Shown: positions 47,691 to 59,245, numbered from the stretch's first letter. The stretch is 64,000 nt of DNA from Azadirachta indica (GCA_022749755.1 CM040451.1:558001-622000), one strand, 5' to 3'. Translations and numbers: made by a program. Notes: a model not told the origin generated them from the sequence alone.

Positions 47691-48720
47691 ACAAACAATA
47701 GAAATCCAATACCATATAATTCGTTGTTAAATTAATATAATTACTCATAATAAGATGTGTAAATAAAACCAAAGTTATAGTGTGACCAAATTAATTAATG
47801 TAGCAGTAAATATGTATTATATTGTGACTAATGGTATAGTAGTTACAAACAATAGGAATATTGCAATACCATATAGTTCATTACAAAATAAATATAATTG
47901 GTCATAATAAGATATATAAACAAAACTAAATTTATTTGTGATGACCACAACATTCAGTCAACATAAAGCATAATATATGACGAATATGACAATAGTTACA
48001 TAGAGGGAATAAAAGACTATATAATTCGTTGCTAAATAAATATAATTGGGTATAATAAGATATCATAAATAACGTTAAATTTATCTATGACCGTCACTAA
48101 TATTGGTCTCAGTAAAGAGTATATTGTAACTAGTTTAATAAGCATAGTAGAAAATATGTACTATACTGTTACAATATCATAGCAGTCACAAATAATAGGA
48201 ATCCCAGACCATATATTTCATCACTAAATAAACATAATTGGTCATATTAAGATATTATAAATAAAATTAGAATTGATTGTGACGATCATAAATATGAGTC
48301 ACAATAAATAATATATTGTAACTAAAATAACAATGTAACAGAAAATATTTATTGTAATGTGACTAAATGATAGTAGGCATTAAAAACTAGTAATGTGTTG
48401 CTAAATAAGTATATTTGATCACAATAACAAGTATAAATAAAATTAGAATTAGTTGTGACGATTACAAATATTGGTTGCAGTAAAAAATCTGTTGGGACAA
48501 AGGTAATAGTTGTAGTAGAAAATTTGTATTATATTGTGACTCATATGATAGTAGTCATAAATAATATGAATCAAAAGCTATATAAGTGGTTGCCAAATAA
48601 ATAATTGGTTACAATAAGATTTATAAATAAAACTAAAATTATTTGTAACAATCACAAATCTTAATCACATTATAAAAAATGTGATCAAAGTAACAGTTGT
48701 AGTAAAAAAATTAGTCTTTA
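47691..48720 (+). repeat. Tandem repeat array, right block, period about 180-190 bp
   Basis: About five to six units. The landmark GTGACGATCACAAATATTGGT-like segment recurs near 47938, 48089, 48279, 48457 and 48645. Same orientation as the left block 38968-39560, which is unexpected if the two were the mirrored ends of one transposon. Confidence 0.75.
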
Positions 48721-51590
48721 CAATAAAATTTGCTGTAGATATACTGTTCTCTATGTCTATGTAATTTTAGTTTAATGATGTTAAAATTGTACTTGAATTG
48801 TTAGAAATGCTTTTACAGTTATTCTAATTTTTTTTTTTAAATGGTTAAATTTATTGTATAATTGTTTGAAAGAGGTGTGTCTACAGACTTTTTACGAGAT
48901 TTATGACAGTCATAAGGAGAGAGAAAATTTATGAAAATTCACAGGGAACTTTTACAGCATTTTCATCTAGTTAACTATATGTGGCCCTTTAAAAGATGTT
49001 AAATAATTAAAATAATCTCATCAACAAATATTAATGAAATCCTGACTCAACCTTTTTATCACCTATTTACTTTTTTCTTTTAAAATATTAACCTACTAAT
49101 CCAAATGTAGCATGTAAAATTATGAGTTATTATTGTTGTTATTATTATTATTATTATTATTTTGTATTTTCTTTTTTATTTATTTATCATTTTTGTTAAA
49201 GAATGGAAAGTAATATGTTTTGTTGTGTAGATATAAAAAGAGAAAAAATAATTTTTTTTTTTTTTCTTCTTCTTATTTTTTATTTTTCATTTGAAATAAT
49301 AATTTTTCATATTGAATAATAATAATAATAATAACTATTAAACCTTTAAAATTTGATAAAAATATAATATATTTATTATTATATTATTAATATAATTTAG
49401 ATATATAAATATATTATATTTTTATTAAATTTTGAAGGTTTAATAGTTATTTGGTTAACATTATATAAAAATACAAACATTATTTTTTAATAAATATTTT
49501 TAAAATTATTAAAACTAATCAATCCAATAATAAATTCAACTTTCAGAATTTTGTAAATCATTTATCCTACTTAATACATTATTAGACTGTACCCGTAATC
49601 TTTGAAAACTAATAGGTTAAGTTAAGAGGCAGAGTTACGTTAGGTATAAAGTGATTCCCGTAATTACATAATGTAAAATAGTTACATTTAATTGTATATA
49701 TTTAGTATTTTTTTGAAATATATTTTTTATTATTTCAACTACTTTAAATTTGTAATGCTTAAATTCTAGCCTGGCCCCTGATTTAATTTTTCACATTTGC
49801 AAACGTAAGGACAAATTTGTTCTTAATTATTTGGGAATAATTTCCCTTTTTAAATTGTACTGTAAATTGGATGTAACTTGTCAGTTGTCAGTAATGTAAT
49901 GTCAAAATATAAGGAACTGTATGTAATTTAATACCATGTGATAGTTAAATATTACTTGTTATGTGTGCCAGCTATATAAAATGACGCAGCTGAAATGACT
50001 CAAGCTTCAATTTTGGACAGGTACCCTACTGATCGATGCACGAGTCATATTAGTTTAATTATTTATAAATCAAAGTAAAAATTGAAAAATAATTTATATT
50101 CATAATCATAATATTTATTTGAGATTGTAATTTTTTCATTTTTATAATGAGGAAATTGACAACCAACTAAAATAAAAAAAATCACAATAATTAAAAAGAT
50201 GGCAAAATTATTTATGCACTTATTAGGGGAATAAATTTGGTTAGTAACACATAGGTTAATATTTTTACTCTTTTTTTTTGTACTCCCTCAGTGATAGTTC
50301 AGGTGAATTAAACATGTTAAACGTTTTTAAATTATCTTAAATTGAGTAACAGTAAGAGATAAAAGTTTAATGGTTCGTGAATGAAATTTCTCATTTTTAT
50401 CCAAATTTTTTTTTAAAAATATGTTTTTATTTTTTTAATTGAATCTTTGTTATTTCTCAATATTTATAAAAAGTTAATATTTATTTTTTACTTTTTAAAT
50501 TATGACCAAAAAAATTGTTAAATACATTGATGCTATAAATACTAAAATCTTAAGAGTAAATTCAATGATATTTAAAAATAAAATTCACATATAATTAAAT
50601 TTTTATTAAAGAATATAATTATTTTTAAATATAAGATACTTTTATCCAAATAAAATATAATAATTTTTTTTGTCTATTTCTTTCCTCATTTCTATACTTT
50701 CTCCTATTTATTAACTTTTTGTTTTCCTTTTCTCACTCCTTTTCATTCTTCAAACCGAAACTTAAGGTTATAAAATATGTTAACAGTTTTTCATGTCAAC
50801 TCTCTCTGTAAAATATATATTCTTTCGTATTTCATATTAAAATTTGTAACTTACTTATTTTTAATTCATAAATTATTTTTTTGTTAATATTTTGTATTAA
50901 ACTTGTATTATATACGTTAACTGAGCTCACGCAACTTCAATGATATTGAAATTCAATTTTCTAAATTTGGAGAATATCTAATATATTAGACTATGACATC
51001 TATATAATAATTTATATATTTATTTTGCAAATGATTAATCAAATTAATAACTATAATCATTATATATAGATGGATTAAAAACAATATTCCATCAAAGCAG
51101 CATACAGATACATTAAATTAGTTTAAAAAATTACAGTTTAACCCTTAAACTCTACAAATTAATCAAAAATTGGAGTTCCATCTCTTTGCTATTTCCATTT
51201 AAGAGTTCTTATGTCTTTCCACGCCTCTTTAACACACCAAAAAATTGACAAAACAATTAATTACGTCATTTATAAATTTGATAGGAATAATTTATGAATT
51301 TTATAGGAATAAAAATACATGTCCTATCGAAATAGAATTTTTAACAACATGCCAAATGAGTCCAAAGAAGAAAAGCAGAGCAAATGAAGTGTGTCCAAAA
51401 GTAAACCAATCCCTTGGACTGCTACATTTAGTTCTCAATATATATTTTTTTCTCATAAAACTAATTTACCGTGGTCCAAGAAAAAAAAAGAAATTATAAT
51501 ATGAAATAAATATTACAAAACTTTTTAAAGATTAAGAACATATTTATATTATTTAATTTCTCTTAACTTTAAGAATAAAATTGTAAAAAA
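48721..51590. other. AT-rich intergenic sequence with microsatellites
   Basis: No gene seen. (ATT)n tracts lie at about 49132-49162 and (AAT)n at 49316-49336; around 49330-49440 the ATTAAACCTT / AAGGTTTAATAG blocks form an imperfect inverted repeat of some 50 bp. Confidence 0.5.
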
Positions 51591-51591
51591 T

Positions 51592-52935
51592 ATTTAGGGA
51601 TATTATTGTAATATATCCTTAACTTTTAGGGAAAAGAAAAATACCATAAATTTTTACTTTGTGCTAAATATCTTGAGTTTTGAAAATTCCTCAAAGATAA
51701 AGTTAGTGAATTTAGCGTGCCAAAATATTATCATTTTAATTAATAAACTTAATCAAAATCATAAAAGAAAATATACTTTTCTCATTTTTAAAAATTCCAG
51801 TCCCCATTGTTTCTAATATATTAAAGACTAAAATGTTAAATTTAAAAATGTTTGTTTTATTTTATTATTTTAAAAACTTTTAGAAATTAAAATGTTAACA
51901 ATAAATTTGAATAAAATGATATTCTAAAATAACTTAACTTTTTTTTTATTTTCTTAATAATAATTTATTATGTAATGATCATATGAATTTTTAGATAAAA
52001 GATGTATAATATTTTGTTTAATATATATATATATCTAAATATTATATTAGTTTCATTGTATTTTCTTAAAAAAATTATCAAGTACATAACTAATATAAGT
52101 AAAAGGAAATATAAATGCATAGTATATTTATTACCAATAAAGATGATCAAAATTCTCTCTTAAATTTTTTAAAATTAAACTATTAAATAAAAATGTAAAA
52201 GTATGTCTATATCTATTCTATTAACACAATACTAAATAATTTATATATTATAATTTATTATTTTTGTTTTATTTAAAATTTCTTTTTCTTTATAATATTC
52301 TATAAATGCTCTCAACTCTTTTTTTCTTACAAATAATTACTTAAATTTTTTAAACTTACTATTAATATTTTAATTTACATAAAAATAATATTTTTAAATA
52401 TTTTATCTAATATTTTTGTGATAACCAAAATAGATCATAATATGCGAATTAAAATTTATTATTGTATTAAAAAATATAAATTTTAAATATATATTAGATA
52501 AAATTTTATATATTTTCTTTAAAAAATTTTTGTAATCAAATGCATACTAAATAATTAGCAAGAAAGATAAAAAAAAGGTTAGGAGCAGTTTGATATTTAA
52601 TTTTATTCAAATTTATTATTATCATTTTAATTTAAGTTAATAATTTCTTATTTTTAAAGTTTTTTAAAATAATAAAATAAAACAAACATTTTTAAGTTTA
52701 ATATTTTAGTCCTTAATATTAATAATGAGGGCCGAATTGTCAATAATAAAAAAAATATTTTTTATTTTTGTTATTTTAATTAAGTTTATAAACTGAAATA
52801 ACAATATTCTAATAGGTTAAATTAATGAAAATTAAGTGCAGGGTATTCTCTAATTTTCTCAAAACTTTAGGGTATGTAGCACACTTTAAAAATATAAGGG
52901 ATATTTATTGTTTCCCCAAAACCTATGGGTATAAT
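51592..52935. mobile_element. Long-inverted-repeat (foldback/MITE-like) element
   Basis: Two arms of about 300 bp, 51592-51880 and 52640-52935, are imperfect reverse complements. Matched landmarks, left versus right read in reverse: AGTTTTGAAAATT / AGTTTTGAGAAAATT, ATAAACTTAATCAAAAT / ATAAACTTAATTAAAAT, GACTAAAATGTTAAATTTAAAAATG / GACTAAAATATTAAACTTAAAAATG. The inner part is very AT-rich and non-coding. Related pieces are at 55620-56290, 60660-61120 and 62700-63200. Exact ends and target duplication not resolved. Confidence 0.6.
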
Positions 52936-53059
52936 ATAATATCTCGAATATATTATAACACTAATTTTTATCATAAATTCATTTATTTTTTTATTAGTAT
53001 TCAATATTTAATATTTTCATCATCTAAGCATATTGTAAGTTATAAAAAGAGAATATTTA

Positions 53060-53388
53060 GGGTCTGTTTAGTATAATTTTTCAAATATAATTTCTTGAAA
53101 CTGACCTTTTATAAGTATAGCATAAATAATTAAAATTTTTAACAAAAATTTATTAAATTGTTTGATTATCAAAAATAACTTTTAAAAAATATCTTTAATA
53201 ACATTATTTTTTAAAAATAGATTACAAAATCATAATGCAAAATTTTTAAAATAAAAAATATTTTGAGATAATTTACTCTTTTAAAAAAATTCAAAAATTT
53301 TGTTGCCAAAAATTTAAAATTTGAATTTTTTCAATTAAAAAATTTTTTTTTTAATTTATGAAAACATCTCCATGATACCAATTAGACA
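53060..53388. mobile_element. Diverged Tourist-like MITE, copy 3 (reversed)
   Basis: Starts GGGTCTGTTTAGTATAATTT after TTA (53057-53059) and runs as the reverse complement of the 11784-12207 family, sharing TTAACAAAAATTTATTAA and the TTAAAATTTGAATTTTTTC region. The right terminus (ACCAATTAGAC) has decayed. It ends about 300 bases upstream of the proline-rich gene's TATA box. Confidence 0.65.
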
Positions 53389-53696
53389 ATAAAATAAATA
53401 AATATTAAAAAAATTTCTGTTTAACTAATAAAAAAATAAAATCATACGGGCTTAATACTATTAGTGCTAAAAAAGTGATGACGAAAATGGCACTCATTTC
53501 AATTTCTTCTTCCTCCTGCATTTAGTTCCTGAACTGATCACAGCACTGAATGCTCTGCTCTGATCTTGACCCACGACCGTCACGCTCAGCCTCTCTTTCA
53601 CTTTCTACAAATTTCCATAAAACAACAGACCAGCAGAGATTTTTTCCTTCCAATTTAATGCACGCATGCTTTCATATGTTCAATTAATTTCCTTTC

Positions 53697-53704
53697 TATA
53701 TAAA
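53697..53704 (+). promoter_or_regulatory. TATA box of the plus-strand proline-rich protein gene
   Basis: TATATAAA, 81 bases ahead of the first ATG. With a start of transcription about 30 bases downstream, the leader would be some 50 bases. Confidence 0.65.
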
Positions 53705-53777
53705 CACACTTCTATTCATCTCTCCTAATCAACTTTCATCCGTGGCTTCTTCTTCTTCTTCTTCTTCTTCTCTTGCA

Positions 53778-54152
53778 ATGGCCTTCAACTTCTTCTTCTT
53801 CTCAAGCTTGATTCTCATCTGCATATTTGCAGCCCAAGTCGATTCTCGCCCTCTGCAACACCACCAACACCAACAGCAGCAGCAGCAGGAAACAAAGAGT
53901 CCAGCAGGTTATTATGATCAAAGTGGAGGAAAGATGAAGAAGAATTCATTCAGTTTCAATGATAAGGAGATGAACGAAATGAAGGATTTACCACCATTTC
54001 CAAACATTCCAGGCTTTCCATTCCCAAACCTTCCTCCGTTCCCGCTTCCTCCATTCCCATTTCCTCCAAACCTTCCTCCACTTCCTGATTTTCCTGTGCC
54101 TCCTTTGCCTTTCCCTCCCTTTCCCTTCCTTTCTCCTCCACCAGCTGCTTGA
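53778..54152 (+). CDS. Secreted proline/phenylalanine-rich protein, 124 residues
   Basis: Small intronless gene. Residues 1-24 form a classical signal peptide (MAFNFFFFSSLILICIFAAQ, cleavage likely near VDS-RP), so the protein should be secreted to the cell wall or apoplast. Then comes a His/Gln tract (HHQHQQQQQQ), a charged linker, and from about residue 65 a tail of P-x-P-F/P-F-P repeats (PPFPNIPGFPFPNLPPFPLP) to the end, as in plant proline-rich wall proteins. Exact function unknown. A GTG at 53742 lies in frame 36 bases upstream and begins V-A-S-S-S, just where the convergent neighbour starts with ATG and A-S-S-S, so the original start may have been lost. The first true ATG is used here. 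TATA box 53697, poly(A) signal 54242. Confidence 0.8.
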   Translation: MAFNFFFFSSLILICIFAAQVDSRPLQHHQHQQQQQQETKSPAGYYDQSGGKMKKNSFSFNDKEMNEMKDLPPFPNIPGFPFPNLPPFPLPPFPFPPNLPPLPDFPVPPLPFPPFPFLSPPPAA

Positions 54153-54241
54153 TATATATGTTGAAGTAATTAATTAATAATTGTGTAATAATTTATAAGC
54201 TATATTTTTTGTCTTTTATTTGCTTGTAACTTAATTGAATC

Positions 54242-54247
54242 AATAAA
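54242..54247 (+). terminator. Poly(A) signal of the plus-strand proline-rich protein gene
   Basis: AATAAA, 90 bases after the stop codon, followed by T-rich sequence. Confidence 0.55.
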
Positions 54248-54252
54248 TATGC

Positions 54253-54954
54253 ACGCATGGTTTCTTGTAATCTTTGTTTTCTTAGTAATTAATGACCATG
54301 TTTCTAATTTATGTGTAAGCTGCTGCATATCATCCAAACATTCTCCACTATTGGCATCAACAATTCTTTAAATAAAAAAAATTAATCAACTAGTTTCAAT
54401 TTTGACGAAGTACAAACAGTAGCACTTATTTCGATGAATCATTTCTTCAGACATAAGTAGATATTGCAAACACTTACTTGAAATTTCACTTATCAGATTT
54501 CACCATTTGAAAAGCACAATTTTTTTGAAGAATTCACCATAATCTATAATGTGGGAGTAGACTTTTATGTTGGAGTTGAAATCTTTGTTACGAAAGTTGA
54601 TTCTCGAATTAGGTTTAGTTCAACTTATTGATCACAAATGGTTTTGATCGACTTCTAATTAATTTGAAGTGGTGAGATATAATTCTCTCATATTTGTTAT
54701 AAATTGCAATAACATTATTTGATATGAAATAAGTAAATAAAAGGAAATCTAGTATCGCAAGGAGAACACTGTTTGAGTTTTATTTCCTATGTATATCCTT
54801 CTTTCACATCCCCAAGTACTATTCAAATGAGAAAATGACAGAAATTCTCTATATATAATAATACATCAACATCAATTGAAATTATTCTTATTACTTATAG
54901 TAATAATTAAAACATGCATTGAAATGATTCTTATTAATTATAACAATTATTATT
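54253..54954. other. Spacer between the convergent proline-rich protein genes
   Basis: About 700 bases of non-coding sequence holding both 3' ends. No repeat or RNA gene recognised. Confidence 0.5.
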
Positions 54955-55344
54955 TCATGGGTTGGTTGCGGGAGAAGTTAAGGCAGCTGAATTATCAAGT
55001 GCAGGGCCAAAAGGCAAGGTGGGGATGAATGGAAATGGAGGAAACTTTGGAAGAGAAGGCAATGGAAGAAAGCTTGGAGTAAAGTGGCCGTCCACCGCCT
55101 GCACTGGGCTCGACGTCAACAACGGCTTTTGAAAAGTTATCGGAAATGTTAGCAACATCGGGTTTGGGGGCGGCGTCAACTTGCTTCCTGCTGAAGTATC
55201 TGAACTAAATTGCAACGTTGATGGCATTCTCGGGTCCAAAAGGCGGCGACCGGAGGCCGAGGAGGAGAAGATGAAGATGGAGAGAACTAGGGTTGAAGAT
55301 AGAGTAAGCAAGTGAACAATGAGAGGGGAAGAAGAAGAAGCCAT
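54955..55344 (-). CDS. Secreted small protein with proline/phenylalanine-rich tail, 129 residues
   Basis: Intronless ORF. Residues 1-32 are a signal peptide (MASSSSPLIVHLLTLSSTLV, hydrophobic core, cleavage near SASG-RR), so the product is probably apoplastic. The mature start has RRLLDPRMPS, a basic doublet, then a Ser/Thr/Pro-rich middle and a tail with FLPLPSLPKFPPFPFIPTLP. No known enzyme domain. It faces the plus-strand proline-rich gene (53778-54152), and both begin (M/V)-A-S-S-S and end in P-F-P-type tails, which suggests distant common origin. A broken copy lies at 62049-62351. The ATG at 55344 is conserved in that copy. It could be a wall protein or a precursor of a secreted peptide; the sequence does not decide. 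Confidence 0.75.
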   Translation of the reverse strand: MASSSSPLIVHLLTLSSTLVLSIFIFSSSASGRRLLDPRMPSTLQFSSDTSAGSKLTPPPNPMLLTFPITFQKPLLTSSPVQAVDGHFTPSFLPLPSLPKFPPFPFIPTLPFGPALDNSAALTSPATNP

Positions 55345-57000
55345 TGATTTGTGGTGAATGATTTTGATTGAGTTAGGGTTAAGTTATTATAAATTTATAA
55401 GGAAAAAGAACTTAATGAATTATAGGTGCAAGAGTTTCATGGGAGTTCTACTCTAAACCTAATTGTGTAGTCATGTTTTGTGTGTTTGAATTAAGGTTGT
55501 GGGTAGCATACATACAAGTACTAATAAACAAGTCAATAGATTAGTCTTTTTAAGGTTGATTTGATATATGTAAATGTAATTATTACCTCAAATAAGAAGG
55601 TTAATTTAGTTTGATTAATAAATTTCAAAGAGAATTTCGGTTATCTTTATATGTAATAAGTATAGCATGTATTTATATTAATTATATGCTTGATAATATT
55701 TTTAAGAAAATACAAATAAAAATAATATAATTTGAAAATAGATGTATTAAATAAAATGTTATACATATTTTATTTAAAAAACTGTTATGATCATTATATA
55801 CTAAATTATTACTAAAATTAAAAAAATAAGAGGGTTAGGAGTATTTTAATATATCAATTTGTCTAAATGCATTGTTAGCATTTTAATTTAAATAATTATA
55901 TTTTGTTTCTAAAATTTTTAAAATAATAAATTAAAATTTTTAAATTTAATATTTTAGTCCTCAAATATTATAAATAATGGAGACTAAATTATTAATTATA
56001 ATTATGTTTATTTTATTATTTTACTAAAATTTAATAATTAAAATGATAATATTTTAATAGCCAAATTGAGAAGTTAAGTAAAAAATATCTACTTTTTTCC
56101 TTGAAATCTGAGAATATTTTAGTATCTAAATGTTATAAATAGTGGGGACTATATTATTAATTATAACTATTTTTATTTTGTTATTTTACTAAAATTTAAA
56201 AATTAAAATGATAATATTTTTCAAGTCAAACTGTCATAAGTTAAGTGCAAGCATGCCTTCCTATTTCTTCAAAATTCAAGATATCTAATATACCTTATAA
56301 AATTATAAAGCTATATATCCTTATTAAAAAAAATAATAATAAAAATAGTTTTTTTTCCCCCCTTCCTTCTTCTCCCTTTGTTCTCTGTTCTCTCTTACTT
56401 CTGTTTTGTGGGGATTTATCGAGTACGAGAACCATCACTCGGTCTTTTTGCAGCAACAACGTGGCCTACATGCGGCCAATACAGCTGCTATGGTGATAAC
56501 TATTTTTTTTTCTGAAATTAATTGTTTGATTGTAAAATAAATATATTAAAATTAATTTAAATTTCTTGGTTTGATTTGTATGATTATCAATTTGGAGATA
56601 AAATTTATTGCAATTGAAATAAGAAACCTTATTTGTTGTTTGGTATTTGGAAGAAAGGATGAGAAAGAAAATACAAAATGAAAAAACTAATTCTCTTATT
56701 ATTTTGATATTATGTAATTACATTATTATCTTTTAATTAGTTAAGTCTAACAAAATAAACAAACAAGAAAGAAGGTATATTAATGTTGGTAATAAAATAT
56801 GCTTATATGTGAAATTTGTTAATAAATAGTCAGTAAAGTTGAAAATATTTTTTTTTCACATTTTAAATTCCTAATTCAATTCTAATTTCTAGATACAAAA
56901 CACACTAACCAGAAGCACTTTCTCACTGTTATTATCTACAATATATCAAGAACTAAAATGTTAAAATGGAATACAGCATACCCTAATTTGTTAGTTTCCA
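55050..57000. repeat. Segmental duplication, copy A
   Basis: Colinear in direct orientation with 62052-64000: it includes most of the minus-strand proline-rich gene, its promoter, the AT-rich repeat 55620-56290, the block CAACAACGTGGCCTAC (56454) and the stretch TTTGGAAGAAAGGATGAGAAAGAAA (56647). Between genes and the next remnant it is non-coding; I see no other gene in it. Confidence 0.85.
55393..55399 (-). promoter_or_regulatory. Possible TATA box of the minus-strand proline-rich protein gene
   Basis: TATAAAT on the minus strand, about 50 bases upstream of the ATG. A similar TATAAAT is kept in the duplicate near 62400. The implied leader would be short, so this is tentative. Confidence 0.4.
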
Positions 57001-57939
57001 AAATTCAAGGACAAAAATATTATTATAAAAATAAATTACTTACAATGAGTTAGAGTAAATTTATACTACTACTAAGAATAATAATAATAATTTAAAACTG
57101 AATTATTTTTAAGTTATTAAAGATGAAAAAAGATTTGTTCTAACTGATCAATGTCCAGTAAGCCGTTTTGAAATTTCAAAAAATAATAAAAGAATTTAAA
57201 AATTAAAAGTTAAAATTTTTTCTTTAAGAAGCACTCATTTTAAACTTTTTAAAAAGGATAAAAGTTCTTTTAGTTCAAAAATTTTGATCTATTACTCTGT
57301 AATTTCAAAAATGACAATTATACATTTACATAATAATAGTTATTTAAGAAAAATAACAAATAAATCTCTAAAATTAAGAAAATACAATATAGTTATGTAA
57401 AATATATTAATTAAATAAATAATAATATTATTTTAATAATATAATAATTGTCTTGTAATTATTTGTGAGAAATTAAGTAAAAATAAATTATACACTCGTA
57501 ATTATTAAAAAATAAAGTATAAATAAATACTGATTTATTATTAAAATACAAAATTTATAAATTTACTTATTTTAGAGCAAATTTATAATAAAAATTTATG
57601 ATTATATTGTAATCTAAATAAAAATATATGTATATATATTTATAAATATAAATAGAATAATAAAATAATAAATTTATAATATCAACAAATATTTAATATC
57701 AATGCATCATGAAATAATAATCAAATAAATAATATATTTTATACAAATATATTACACTTTCTCAAATTTAAAGATTTGTTAATTATTTTTGCACTAATTA
57801 TTATTGATAGGAATATAATTATTATGTTTTAATAAATGAAAATTTTTAGAAGTATTTTAAAACTATTAAGACTCGTAAATAGATTAGCCAAGGATTAAAA
57901 TGTACCTTACCCTATTGTTTTAATAAATAATTTGTGCCT
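57001..57939. other. AT-rich intergenic sequence
   Basis: No gene or clear repeat seen. Stops in all frames. Confidence 0.45.
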
Positions 57940-59245
57940 TCTTGTTTGCTGTCCAATGTCAAGAAAATTGAAATGAGGGAACTTACTGGCAAAAAAGGTG
58001 ACTTGACCTGATTGAGTGCTGCTTAAAGAATGGTGAAGTTTTGGAAACAATGAAAGTTATATCAGGGGAAATGACTTCACAGGAAAAGCTTAAGCTTTGT
58101 TAGAAGTTATTAAGGGTTAAACGAGGTTCCAGGGCTTGTGAAATTGCTGATAGAAGTAATTCTTCCACTCTGAGATCGCTCTATGGCTCCCATCAAGAAA
58201 CTTTGATTTGCTATTGTGAAGGTTGGAATGTTCAGGTGCAACCAAATTTAGAAACCTCTTATTTACAACCCTTATTTTTGTGCTACATGTATAAATTTCA
58301 GATTAGTTTTTCAGTTGTCGAAAACATACCTCTATTTCTAACTATCACCTAGAGATGGCAAAAAAGCCCGGGCCCGGTCCAGCCCGGGAAAAGTCCGGTA
58401 TTTGGGTTCGGGTTTAACTTGAAATGAAATTTATTTCGGGCCGAATCCGAGTTACAATTTTAAAACTCGGATCCGGGATTTTATTTAAAATCTGGATTAG
58501 TTCAGAATTCGGCTTCAAAATCAAAATTTATTTCTTAGTTTATTATTACTTTATTTTGGACAATGTGGAAAACAAAATATTTTTGCTTAATCTCACATTA
58601 AAACTTATTATTAAGTGCTAATTAAGAATATAATTAATTGTGGGTTATGATCTAAAATAAGTCTAAAAACAAATTTATACATATTATTAATTATTATTTT
58701 ATATTTTAAGAAATTGTAAATAATATTTTTAAGAATTCACTAACCTCATTAGTAAGGAAAAAAATAATTTTTGTAGAATTTTAGTTGTTTTATTTTATTC
58801 AGCTAATATTTGCTACAAAAAAAAAAAATAGAATTTATATAAAATTTAAATTAAAAAATTTAAAAATTAACAAAATCAAGCCTAAACATTTGTATATGTA
58901 GGCAGGCTTTAGAAGCCTGGATTTATAGTCCGGGCCGGGCTTTAGCTTGAATTTTATAATTAAAATCCGGGCCCAAGCTCAAGCCCGAACATTTATAATT
59001 AAAACTGGGTCCGGTCCGGGTTTTTTGAAATGCGGCCCGAACTCGGAAATTTGCCAACTCTACTATCACCTCAGGGATTCAAGCTTGACTCTGATGTGGC
59101 TACTGGTTTGTCTGCTAGTTTTGGGTCCGTAACTCAAGTTGCTAATAGAATGAAGGATCGTGTTCATGGCTTTCTCTATGGAGAGATGCAGTATTTATCA
59201 AGTGATTATTTAGCTTTACTGGAAGTTGACTCTACATTAATTTGA
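57940..59245 (+). pseudogene. Unrecognised host gene remnant split by a hAT MITE
   Basis: Exon-like, less AT-rich sequence on both sides of the MITE at 58350-59062. Left part (about 57955-58250): open pieces such as NGEVLETMKVISGEMTSQEKLKL and, after a stop, RVKRGSRACEIADRSNSSTLRSLYG. Right part (59071-59245): GFKLDSDVATGLSASFGSVT then NRMKDRVHGFLYGEMQYLSSDY to a TGA at 59243. Stops near 58009 and 58100 break it. I do not recognise the protein. It may be a truncated copy of a multi-exon gene. Confidence 0.45.
58350..59062. mobile_element. hAT-type MITE with CCGGG-rich ends, copy 2 (reversed)
   Basis: A 713-bp reverse-orientation relative of 21518-22232. Starts TAGAGATGGCAAAAAAGCCC and ends GGAAATTTGCCAACTCTA, flanked by a perfect 8-bp duplication CTATCACC (58342-58349 and 59063-59070). 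Ends rich in CCGGG; AT-rich centre. The frames at 58424 and 58947 that run through it are not genes. Confidence 0.9.

Larger units (their letters stand above)
38968..48720 (+). mobile_element. CACTA (En/Spm) transposon remnant 2, boundaries approximate
   Basis: Symmetric layout: tandem repeats (38968-39560), TTGTCGC palindromes (39570-39910), internal region with TnpA-like exons (about 42770-46118), TTGTCGC palindromes (46400-46985), then tandem repeats with a second palindrome patch (47500-47690). The 3' half (45590-46280) is colinear with remnant 1 (23580-24260), including non-coding sequence after the stop. No TNP2 transposase was found, so this copy is non-autonomous. Termini and target duplication were not identified. 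Confidence 0.65.

Noticed and set aside
38968..48720. Regularly spaced repeats that could suggest a CRISPR array
   Set aside because: Plant nuclear DNA; units are long diverged tandem repeats without unique spacers or cas genes.
53956..54141. 61-codon minus-strand frame, Glu/Gly-rich
   Set aside because: Antisense of the proline-rich repeat region of the plus-strand gene.
58424..59132. 65- and 61-codon frames on plus
   Set aside because: They run through the hAT MITE; not genes.
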